NCBI RefSeq assembly: GCF_010725885.1
Contig: NZ_AP022600.1
Span: 248,001 to 312,000 of the forward strand
Length of the DNA stretch: 64,000 nucleotides
Source: Mycolicibacterium tokaiense
Lineage (GTDB): Bacteria; Actinomycetota; Actinomycetes; Mycobacteriales; Mycobacteriaceae
Reading direction: 5' to 3'
Shown: positions 44,652-51,964 of the stretch, one piece after another
How positions within the stretch are numbered: the stretch's first letter is position 1
Layout: every line of letters begins with the position of its first letter
The notes under the pieces: generated by a model
What the model saw: the letters and a program-made list of their open reading frames with translations, nothing else
Told to the model about the DNA's origin: nothing
Database searches by the model: none
Translations under genes and position numbers: made by a program

Positions 44652-45354
44652 GCCGGGCTGCCCGCTCCCACGGCCACGTCATCGCGGCCCACACCAGGAT
44701 CACGACCACGATCTCGACCACCACGTACAGCGGCCAGGGCCCCAGGAGGTCCAGCACCGACGAGGTGGGCGGCTTGCCGTTGAGGTAGCCGTAGTTGGTG
44801 CCGGCGAGGCTGTTGAACCCCAGCGTCAGGGCCACCCAGGCCAGCGCCAGCAAGACCGCGAGCCGGAACTCGGCCCACCGGGGTCGCATGCCTCGACCCC
44901 AGGTCAGATAGACGGCGGCCCACACCACCAGCACGTGCAGGGCGAAGAACGTCAGGAACAGGTGGTGCGGGAAGTCCGGGGCACCGTCGCGCGCGGTGCC
45001 GATGTCCGGGGTGAGCAGCGCCTGGGAGCTGAGCAGCAGACCCCAGAAGTAGGTGACGCCGAAGGCCCACCGCGCCCCGAACCAGAGTGCCACCGCCGCA
45101 ATCAATTCCGCGATGTCGCACAGCTGCAGGGGGATCGAGTTCTGGATGTCGAAGCGGACCAGCTTGTAGGCTAGCGCCACCAGGAACACTGCCACGATCA
45201 CCAGCGCGAAACACCGGCCGAACGTGCGGGCCTGCGCCTCGGTCTGCCGGCGCCCGATCCAGACGAGCGCGCCGGCGCCGATCGTGAACACGGCCAGCAC
45301 CGTCAGGTGCGACGGCCCGTATGCCACGAACTCTCCGGCTGCGAGAGTCACCAT
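44599..45354 (-). CDS. YwaF/TIGR02206 family membrane protein
   Basis: A 251-residue integral membrane protein with about seven helices. The pattern IQNSIPLQLCDIAELIAA and the TPDIG, PHHLF and NYGYLNGKP segments belong to the TIGR02206 (YwaF) family, whose function is unknown. I use the ATG at 45354; the frame extends to 45438 but that would reach into the cyp130 promoter. The 3' end overlaps the convergent FAD oxidoreductase gene by 53 bp. Confidence 0.8.
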   Translation of the reverse strand: MVTLAAGEFVAYGPSHLTVLAVFTIGAGALVWIGRRQTEAQARTFGRCFALVIVAVFLVALAYKLVRFDIQNSIPLQLCDIAELIAAVALWFGARWAFGVTYFWGLLLSSQALLTPDIGTARDGAPDFPHHLFLTFFALHVLVVWAAVYLTWGRGMRPRWAEFRLAVLLALAWVALTLGFNSLAGTNYGYLNGKPPTSSVLDLLGPWPLYVVVEIVVVILVWAAMTWPWERAARLRPLRRGSESRPDRARS

Positions 45355-45401
45355 GGCGCCATTGTGACAGTCGGCGCGAGCTCCAGCCAGGAAGCTGAGC
45401 A

Positions 45402-45430
45402 TTGACATGTCTGCGATTGTGTCGTACTCA
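45402..45430 (+). promoter_or_regulatory. cyp130 promoter with palindrome
   Basis: TTGACA (45402-45407), 17 bp, then TACTCA (45425-45430), a few bases before the cyp130 ATG. A perfect palindrome GACATGTC (45404-45411) overlaps the -35, and GACATG recurs at 45434-45439. The TetR protein encoded downstream of cyp130 is the likely binder. Confidence 0.5.
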
Positions 45431-45436
45431 TAAGAC

Positions 45437-46636
45437 ATGACAGCTGCTCTGTCTCATGCCCCGCGGTTCGAATTGCCGACGGCAGCCACCTGGTCAGATC
45501 CCTGGCTCATGTACCGAGCGCTACGCGACGCCGATCCCGTCCACCACGTCACGACGGACACGCCGGGCGGCGACTACTACGTGCTGTCCCGCCACGCCGA
45601 CATCTGGGCCGCCGCCCGGGACCACGAGACCTTCTCGTCCGCGCAGGGCCTGACTGTCAACTACGGCGAGTTGGACATCATCGGACTGCGGGACAACCCG
45701 CCGATGGTCATGCAGGATCCGCCGGTGCACACCGCGTTTCGCAAGTTGGTGGCTCGCGGCTTCACTCCCCGACAGGTCGAGGCGGTGGAACCGCAGGTCC
45801 GGGCGTTCGTCGTCGAACGGATCGAAGCGCTGCGCGCGGGCGGTGGTGGCGACATCGTCGCCGAGTTGTTCAAACCCCTGCCCTCGATGGTCGTTGCGCA
45901 CTACCTGGGCGTGCCTGCCGGCGACCGGGAGCGGTTCGACGCCTGGACCGACGCCATCGTGGCAGCCGGCGACATGAACACCGCGCTGGAGACGCTGGGT
46001 GAGTCCCTCGGCGAGATGATGGCCTACTTCGCCGAGCTGATCGAACGCCGCCGCACCGAGCCCGGTGACGACACGGTGTCGCATCTGGTCTCCGGTGGCG
46101 TGGACGCCTTCGCCATCCTGGCCTTCGCCTTCACCATGGTCACCGGCGGCAACGACACCACCACCGGAATGCTCGGCGGCTCAGTGCAACTCCTGCACCA
46201 GCGGCCCGACCAGCGCCGCCTGCTGGCCCGGCAGCCGGAGCTGATCCCGGACGCGATCGACGAGTTCCTGCGGCTCACCTCACCGGTCCAGGGGCTGGCC
46301 CGGACCGTCACGCGCGACGTCACCATCGCCGACACCACCATCGCCGAGGGCCGCCGGGTACTGTTGCTCTACGGCTCGGGCAACCGGGACGAGCGCCAAT
46401 TCGGTCCCGACGCAGCCGAATTGGACGTCACCCGGAAACCCCGCAACATCTTGACGTTCAGCCACGGCGCCCACCACTGCCTGGGCGCGGCCGCGGCGCG
46501 GATGCAGTCCCGGGTGGCGCTGACCGAACTGCTGACCCGGTGCCCGGACTTCGAGGTCGACGAATCGGGAATCGTCTGGGCATCGGGCAGTTACGTGCGA
46601 CGACCGCTGTCGGTGCCGATGACGGTGCGGCGCTGA
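45437..46636 (+). CDS. cyp130: Cytochrome P450 CYP130
   Basis: A 399-residue cytochrome P450, homologous to M. tuberculosis CYP130 (Rv1256c). The I-helix oxygen-binding motif is TGGNDTTTG, where Gly-Asn replaces the common Ala/Gly-Gly-x, as in CYP130. The haem motif FSHGAHHCLG gives Cys348 as the axial ligand. Soluble class I enzyme needing external ferredoxin, not encoded nearby. CYP130 binds azole drugs; its natural substrate is unsettled. The stop shares one base with the TetR start (TGATG), so the regulator is co-translated. Confidence 0.93.
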   Translation: MTAALSHAPRFELPTAATWSDPWLMYRALRDADPVHHVTTDTPGGDYYVLSRHADIWAAARDHETFSSAQGLTVNYGELDIIGLRDNPPMVMQDPPVHTAFRKLVARGFTPRQVEAVEPQVRAFVVERIEALRAGGGGDIVAELFKPLPSMVVAHYLGVPAGDRERFDAWTDAIVAAGDMNTALETLGESLGEMMAYFAELIERRRTEPGDDTVSHLVSGGVDAFAILAFAFTMVTGGNDTTTGMLGGSVQLLHQRPDQRRLLARQPELIPDAIDEFLRLTSPVQGLARTVTRDVTIADTTIAEGRRVLLLYGSGNRDERQFGPDAAELDVTRKPRNILTFSHGAHHCLGAAAARMQSRVALTELLTRCPDFEVDESGIVWASGSYVRRPLSVPMTVRR

Positions 46637-47235
46637 TGGCGGGCAACGACTGGCTGGGCACGCGGCGCAACGAGGTGGCAGCCGACCGGATACTCGACGC
46701 GGCGGGTGACCTGTTCGCCGAACGCAGTCCGGGTTCGGTCGGCATGCACGAGATCGCCGCGGTCGCAGGCTGTTCCCGGGCCACGCTGTACCGCTACTTC
46801 GAGAACCGCGACGCGCTGCACACCGCGTACGTGCACCGCGAGGCCCACCATCTGTACGCGCGGATGACCGAGTGCATCGCCGAGGTCGCCGATCCCCGCG
46901 AACGCCTGATCGCGGGGTTCCTGACCTCGCTGGAGCTGGTGCGTCAGAGTCCGGCGCTGAGCTCGTGGTTCGCCGCCAGCGCCTCTCCCATCGGCGTCGA
47001 GATCGCCGAGAGCTCAGAAGTGATCCAGGCGATGGGCTCGGCCTTCATCGTCTCCCTGGGCGCCGACGACCCTGCCGCCGTGCAGCGCAAGGCCCGTTGG
47101 CTGGTACGGGTGCTGACATCGCTGCTGCTGCTGCCGGGCCGGGACGCCGCCGACGAGCGGGCGATGGTCGAGGAGTTCCTGGTGCCGATCATGGCACCGG
47201 GTCACACCGTCAGCCGCAACTCCGCGCCCGGATGA
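46636..47235 (+). CDS. TetR-family regulator (Rv1255c-like)
   Basis: A 199-residue TetR repressor. The DNA-binding domain (about 12-60) includes MHEIAAVAGCSRATLYRYFENRDAL. The C-terminal ligand domain is helical and weakly conserved. Co-translated with cyp130 through a TGATG junction, so it probably autoregulates the cyp130 operon through the palindrome at 45404. Homologue of Rv1255c in position. Its last 34 bp overlap the convergent secreted protein gene. Confidence 0.88.
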   Translation: MAGNDWLGTRRNEVAADRILDAAGDLFAERSPGSVGMHEIAAVAGCSRATLYRYFENRDALHTAYVHREAHHLYARMTECIAEVADPRERLIAGFLTSLELVRQSPALSSWFAASASPIGVEIAESSEVIQAMGSAFIVSLGADDPAAVQRKARWLVRVLTSLLLLPGRDAADERAMVEEFLVPIMAPGHTVSRNSAPG

Positions 47236-47612
47236 GTGCTCAGGGTGATCACCACGTCCCCGGAACCGGTGGCGAACTGCGTATTGGCGTAGCCGATGAA
47301 TCCGTAGTGTCCGTCGATCACCGAGACCGCGGTGATGTCGCCCTCGCCGCTCGCGCCGGTGGTCTGATTGGTCCACGTCGCGGCGACCGTCAGCGTGCAC
47401 GAACCGTCGTAGCGGCCTGCGTCGTAGCTGATCGCCACCCGCACGCCGTTGCCGTCTGCCATCGGCGTCACCTGCGCGTCGGCGCTGACGGTGCCGCCGC
47501 AGCCCGGGGAGGCCACCACCGGCACCGCCGGGAGTTGCGCGTAGGACTCGGCCGCGGCGGGCGCGGCGAGCAGCACCGCAAATACGAACAGCACTCCGAT
47601 CAACCGGGTCAT
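47202..47612 (-). CDS. Small secreted protein of unknown function
   Basis: A 136-residue protein with a clear Sec signal peptide (MTRLIGVLFVFAVLLAAPAAA). The mature part is beta-rich with two cysteines (GCGG near residue 38 and SCTL) likely disulfide-linked, and a WTNQTTG segment. It resembles mycobacterial secreted hypothetical proteins; I cannot name it. ATG at 47612 is used. It is 35 bp downstream of the siderophore reductase gene on the same strand and may share its transcript. Confidence 0.72.
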   Translation of the reverse strand: MTRLIGVLFVFAVLLAAPAAAESYAQLPAVPVVASPGCGGTVSADAQVTPMADGNGVRVAISYDAGRYDGSCTLTVAATWTNQTTGASGEGDITAVSVIDGHYGFIGYANTQFATGSGDVVITLSTHPGAELRLTV

Positions 47613-47647
47613 ACCGGATGTATCGGCGCGCACGACGGCGGTGTTAG

Positions 47648-48364
47648 TCAGGCCACCCAGTACCCCTGCGCCTTGACCGACTTCTTCGGGATTGCGTAGT
47701 CCTCCCGCAGCACCTTCGCCACGCTGCGGGTGGTGCGGTTGTCACACGCCACCCAGCCGAAATGGTCCGTCGCCTCGAACGCGGACTCGGCGACCGCCTG
47801 CACCAGCGCAGCTCCGGCGTCGCGGCGATCCACCCAGGTCACCGGGCGGTTCCCGAACACGGGGAGGGCGCGGTCGTCGTCGTGACCCGCCTCCAGGAAC
47901 ACCGTCGCCGGGGTGTCGCCGATGGCCTCTAGCAGCGAGTTGATCGCGGGCAGCGACGCGGTGTCACCGACGACGACGTAGCCGGCCGGCGTCGGGGAGG
48001 GCAGCGCGAAGTTGCTGCCCAGCACGGTCACCTCGAGCACGTCACCGGGCTGCGCCTGCTGCGCCCAGCGGGTGGCCAGTCCCTCGTGCAGCGCGAAGTC
48101 GATGTCGACGCTCCCCGCTGCGGCGTCGGGGTTGACCAGGGTGTAGCCGCGTTGGTGAGCCTTGTCGCCGTCGGGGAACCACCCGCGGATCCACATGGTC
48201 GGATGCACCGCGTTCTCGCGCAGCAGCTTGCCGGAATCGAAGTGCAGCCGCAGGTAGTGCGGGCTGATCTCGGTGCGCCCGGTGACGGTCAGCTGGTAGT
48301 CGCCACCACGCCAGAGCTTGACGAGGGCCCCGGTCAGTCCACGGGAGGGTTTCACATCAGCCAT
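47648..48364 (-). CDS. Siderophore-interacting protein (ferric reductase)
   Basis: A 238-residue ViuB/SIP-family flavoprotein. The FAD-binding part has HPTMWIRGWFP and the RGYTLVNPD motif; the C-terminal SIP domain has GYVVVGDTASLPAINSLLE, VFLEAGHDDD and the terminal GYWV. It reduces ferric siderophores in the cytoplasm to release iron. An IdeR-box match overlaps the -10 region 6 bp before the ATG, so repression by IdeR under iron sufficiency is expected. There is no siderophore synthesis gene in the window. Confidence 0.9.
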   Translation of the reverse strand: MADVKPSRGLTGALVKLWRGGDYQLTVTGRTEISPHYLRLHFDSGKLLRENAVHPTMWIRGWFPDGDKAHQRGYTLVNPDAAAGSVDIDFALHEGLATRWAQQAQPGDVLEVTVLGSNFALPSPTPAGYVVVGDTASLPAINSLLEAIGDTPATVFLEAGHDDDRALPVFGNRPVTWVDRRDAGAALVQAVAESAFEATDHFGWVACDNRTTRSVAKVLREDYAIPKKSVKAQGYWVA

Positions 48365-48369
48365 GCCAG

Positions 48370-48388
48370 TAAGGCTAGCCTAACTTCT
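48370..48388 (-). promoter_or_regulatory. IdeR iron box
   Basis: The 19-mer on the minus strand is AGAAGTTAGGCTAGCCTTA, matching the IdeR consensus TTAGGTTAGGCTAACCTAA at 14 of 19 positions with the central GTTAGGCTA intact. It lies 6 nt before the start of the siderophore reductase gene. Confidence 0.7.
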
Positions 48389-48402
48389 TGTCGGTGTGGA
48401 CC

Positions 48403-49542
48403 TCACGACCGGACGCGGGTGAGGCGGTGCAGCAGCCACGCCACCGGAACCGACACCGCCATGGTGGCCGCGAACAGTTGCCACATGGACCCGGTGTACA
48501 CCGGGTCGCGCAGCACCTCGACCATCACGAGCTCCATCAGGACCAGGTGCACCAGGAAGATCTCATAGGAGATCTCCCCCAGCCACACCATGGGTCTGCT
48601 GGCCAGCAACCGCGAGTACCAGCCCCGATCACCCAGTGCCAGCGGCGCGATCACCAGCGCCGAGATCACGGCATAGAAGCCGGTCTTGAACAAGGCCTCG
48701 TACAGCTGCGCCGGCGAGGTGGTGGGCTCCCCGCCGATCGGTGTGGACACGATCAGAAAGCAGATCAGCGCAATCGGCAGGGCCAGGAACGCATAACACC
48801 GCACCCGCATGGCCTGCAGGACCGCCAGCAGCATGCCCGCCAGGAACCACACCAGATAGGTGGGCAACCAGAGCCGGGCGCCGTCGGGCAGCACGGTGGT
48901 GTCGTGCACCAGCACCAGCCACACCGGTGAGATCAGGGCCAGCCCCGCCAGCCCCGCCAGCAGCAGGCCCGGCCGCCAGGCGCGCCGGCACAGCACCACC
49001 AGCAGCAGGTAGGCCAACGCGGGCAGCACCACATAGAACGCGGCCTCGACCGCCAGGCTCCACATCTGCGTGAGCCCTTGGTGCAGAAACGAATTCAGGT
49101 AGCCGTCGGTGTAGATCTGCGTCAAGGTCAGGTTGCGGAACAGCCCTTCCCAGGTATGCCCGGGGTTGGGGCCTGCGGTGCGAAAGTGGTAGAGCAGATA
49201 CGCCAGCAGCACCGTCACCACGTAGGCGGGCATGATGCGCCGCACCCGGTGCCAGGCGTACCGCGTGACCGACGGACCTGGGCGTCCCTCAGACGCGGCC
49301 TGCACCCACGGCCGGAACAGCAGGAAGCCCGACAGCGCGAAGAAAATCGGGACGCCGATCTCCATGCGCGAATACACCAGTCCCAGGTAGCCCTGCGGGT
49401 ACTTGCCGGTGGTGTACGCGGCATGAGTGGCGACCACCAGAATGGCTGCCACCGCGCGGATTCCGGTGAGCGAGGCCACCCGGTCGGCGGTGGAAATCTG
49501 CTCGAGACCACCGACGGCGTCCACCCGATCGGACGCGGTCAT
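48403..49542 (-). CDS. Acyltransferase 3 family protein (Rv1254-like)
   Basis: A 379-residue acyltransferase-3 (OafA/YrhL-like) membrane protein with about ten helices. The first segment has LTGIRAVAAILVVATHAAY, where the family's catalytic His lies, and the SLAVEAAFYVVLPAL segment carries the conserved Glu. Such enzymes transfer acyl groups to envelope sugars or lipids. Its ATG overlaps the DEAD-box stop by 4 bp, as in Rv1253/Rv1254. Acceptor unknown. Confidence 0.88.
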   Translation of the reverse strand: MTASDRVDAVGGLEQISTADRVASLTGIRAVAAILVVATHAAYTTGKYPQGYLGLVYSRMEIGVPIFFALSGFLLFRPWVQAASEGRPGPSVTRYAWHRVRRIMPAYVVTVLLAYLLYHFRTAGPNPGHTWEGLFRNLTLTQIYTDGYLNSFLHQGLTQMWSLAVEAAFYVVLPALAYLLLVVLCRRAWRPGLLLAGLAGLALISPVWLVLVHDTTVLPDGARLWLPTYLVWFLAGMLLAVLQAMRVRCYAFLALPIALICFLIVSTPIGGEPTTSPAQLYEALFKTGFYAVISALVIAPLALGDRGWYSRLLASRPMVWLGEISYEIFLVHLVLMELVMVEVLRDPVYTGSMWQLFAATMAVSVPVAWLLHRLTRVRS

Positions 49543-51263
49543 GGGTTCTTGCGGTACTTCTTGGTGTCGCGTTTGGGAGGTCCGGAACGGCGGGGCGCGC
49601 CACCGTCATCGGGCTGCAGGTTGATCAGGTTGCCCTGGATGCGGGTCCTGGCCAACTTCTGCAGCGTCTCGGCCGGCAGGTTCGGCGGCAACTCCACCAA
49701 CGAGAAGTCCGGCTTGATGGTGATGTGCCCGAAATCGCTGCGGTGCAGCCCGCCTTCGTTGGCGATGGCGCCCACGATGGCACCCGGCATCACCTTGTGC
49801 CGTTTGCCGACGTCGATCCGGTAGGTGGCAAAGCCACCGTCGCGGCGCATCGGCTTGTCCGGCCGCGGCGGGCGGTCGGCGCGCTCGCGGCGCTTCTCCG
49901 GCGGCGGCTCGGTCAGCAGGAACTCTTCCCCGTCGCGGCTCTGCAGCGCCAGCGCCGCGGCGATGTCGACCATCGGCACGTCGTGATCACGCTCGTAGCC
50001 CTCGATCAAGGTGCGGAACAGGTCGATCCCCGGCTTGGCCAGTGCATCGGTGATCGAATCGCGGAACTTCTGCACCCGCTTCTCGTTGACGTCCTCCACC
50101 GACGGCAGGTCGATCTCGACGAGTTTCTGCCGGGTCACCCGTTCGATCGCGCCCAGCAGGTGGCGTTCCCGCGGCGTCACGAACAGGAACGCGGTGCCGG
50201 AGCGGCCGGCGCGGCCGGTGCGCCCGATGCGGTGGACGTAGGACTCCGGGTCGTGCGGGATGTCGAAGTTGACCACGTGCGAGATGCGCTCGACGTCCAG
50301 TCCGCGGGCAGCCACATCGGTGGCCACCAGGATGTCGATCGAGCCGTCCTTGAGCTGGGCGATGGTGCGCTCACGCACGGCCTGCGGGATGTCGCCGTTG
50401 ATGGCGGCGGCGGCAAAACCGCGGGCGCGCAGCTTCTCGGCCACCTCCTCGGTGGCCTGCTTGGTGCGCACGAAGACGATCATGGCGTCGCCCTGCTCGA
50501 CCTCGAGGAGCCGGGTGAGCGCGTCCATCTTGCGCGGGTAGGACACCAGCAGGTAGCGCTGCGTGATGTTCTCCGCGGTCTGGGTCTTGGACTTGACCAT
50601 GACCTCGACCGGATCGTGCAGGTACTTCGACGTGATCTTCTTGATGGCCGGTGGCATGGTGGCCGAGAACAGCGCCACCTGCTTGTACTCCGGGGTGTCG
50701 GACAGGATGCGCTCGACGTCCTCGGCGAAGCCCATCTGCAGCATCTCGTCGGCCTCGTCGAGCACCAGGTAGTCCAGGTGCGAGAGGTCCAGGTTGCCCT
50801 TCTCCAGGTGGTCGATGACACGCCCGGGGGTGCCCACCACGATCTGGGCGCCGCGCTTGAGGCCGGCGATCTGCGGCACATAAGAGGAGCCGCCGTACAC
50901 CGGCAGCACGTTGACCCGCAGCTTGGCGCCGTAGCGGCTGAACGCCTCGGCCACCTGCAGCGCCAGCTCGCGGGTGGGGGCCAGTACCAGGGCCTGGGTG
51001 ATGCGGCTGTTGGTGTCGATCTTGCTCAGGATGGGGATGGCGAACGCGGCCGTCTTACCGGTGCCGGTCTGCGCCAATCCGACCACGTCGGAGCCCGCCA
51101 GCAGGGCCGGGATGGTGGCTGCCTGGATGGCGGACGGGGTTTCGTAGCCGACCTCGGAGACCGCCTCCAGGACCGCTGGGTGTATCTGCAGATCAGCGAA
51201 GGTCTCCGGCGCCGAGGCGGCGTCGGAGGACGGGGTGGGCTGATCGGGTTCCGGAGTGCTCAT
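49539..51263 (-). CDS. deaD: DEAD-box RNA helicase DeaD
   Basis: A 574-residue DEAD-box helicase, homologous to Rv1253. Motif Q and motif I (AQTGTGKT, 64-71), PTREL, GTPGR, DEAD (169-172), SAT (200-202), the ARGLD motif and HRIGRTGR are intact. After the helicase core comes a DbpA-like RNA-binding domain (about 480-555) and a basic tail rich in Arg and Lys. It unwinds structured RNA, probably in ribosome assembly and cold adaptation. It is first in a two-gene operon with the acyltransferase and divergent from lprE. Confidence 0.94.
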   Translation of the reverse strand: MSTPEPDQPTPSSDAASAPETFADLQIHPAVLEAVSEVGYETPSAIQAATIPALLAGSDVVGLAQTGTGKTAAFAIPILSKIDTNSRITQALVLAPTRELALQVAEAFSRYGAKLRVNVLPVYGGSSYVPQIAGLKRGAQIVVGTPGRVIDHLEKGNLDLSHLDYLVLDEADEMLQMGFAEDVERILSDTPEYKQVALFSATMPPAIKKITSKYLHDPVEVMVKSKTQTAENITQRYLLVSYPRKMDALTRLLEVEQGDAMIVFVRTKQATEEVAEKLRARGFAAAAINGDIPQAVRERTIAQLKDGSIDILVATDVAARGLDVERISHVVNFDIPHDPESYVHRIGRTGRAGRSGTAFLFVTPRERHLLGAIERVTRQKLVEIDLPSVEDVNEKRVQKFRDSITDALAKPGIDLFRTLIEGYERDHDVPMVDIAAALALQSRDGEEFLLTEPPPEKRRERADRPPRPDKPMRRDGGFATYRIDVGKRHKVMPGAIVGAIANEGGLHRSDFGHITIKPDFSLVELPPNLPAETLQKLARTRIQGNLINLQPDDGGAPRRSGPPKRDTKKYRKNP

Positions 51264-51350
51264 CGGGGTATCAGTCTAGAGCCAGAAGGCGACCATGCCC
51301 GACCGTCGCCGGATCGGGGGTGGGTCCACCAGCCGGTAGCGTGGCGCGGT

Positions 51351-51932
51351 GTGTGGCGAACGGGCGAGAGAACAGCACTGATCGGTCGCACCGTCGGGGG
51401 TGCGCTGGCCGCGGTGGCCGTGGCTCTGGCGCCGGCCTGCAGCTCCGGTGACTCCACCGCATCGCAGACCCCCGAGGCCACCTCCACCAGCCCGGTGCCA
51501 GCCGCACCGCCCCCGACCACCATCGCCCCGCCCCCGCCGCCGACGGACGAGCCCGCCGACCCGTGCGCGGTGAATCTGGCGGCTCCCGCCATCGTCGCGG
51601 CGGTGTCCGAGCTGCCGAAGGATCCGCGCAGCGGGCAGAATTGGAACCCCGAACCGCTGGCCGGAAACTACAACGAGTGCGCGCCGCTGTCCGCGGTGAT
51701 CGTCAAGGCCAACACCAACGCCGACAACCCCAACACCCGCGCTGTGCTGTTCCATCTGGGCAAGTTCATCCCCTCCGGGGTGCCGGACACGTTCGGTTTC
51801 AACGGTATCGAGACCACCCAGAGCACCGGCGACACCGTCGCACTGAAATTCACGAACGGACTGGGGCTCGACAGCATCGTGAAGTTCCGCTGGAACGGCA
51901 ACGGCGTGGAGCTCATCGGTAACACCGGTTAA
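51351..51932 (+). CDS. lprE: Lipoprotein LprE
   Basis: A 193-residue lipoprotein matching LprE (Rv1252c). The N-terminal signal leads to LAPAC with Cys30; the Pro before the final Ala makes this a weak lipobox. Then a Thr/Pro-rich linker (about 33-70) precedes the globular domain with two cysteines (DPCAV, NECAP). GTG at 51351 lies 8 nt after TAGCGT (51337-51342), so the transcript may be nearly leaderless. It is followed 32 bp later by the nuclease-helicase gene. Confidence 0.82.
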   Translation: MWRTGERTALIGRTVGGALAAVAVALAPACSSGDSTASQTPEATSTSPVPAAPPPTTIAPPPPPTDEPADPCAVNLAAPAIVAAVSELPKDPRSGQNWNPEPLAGNYNECAPLSAVIVKANTNADNPNTRAVLFHLGKFIPSGVPDTFGFNGIETTQSTGDTVALKFTNGLGLDSIVKFRWNGNGVELIGNTG

Positions 51933-51964
51933 GGCTGTCCCCGCCCCCACCTACAGTGGCGGGC

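Noticed and set aside
51940..51957. Full PafBC promoter for the nuclease-helicase
   Set aside because: Spacing is exact but only five or six of nine conserved bases match, so it is mentioned only as a hint.
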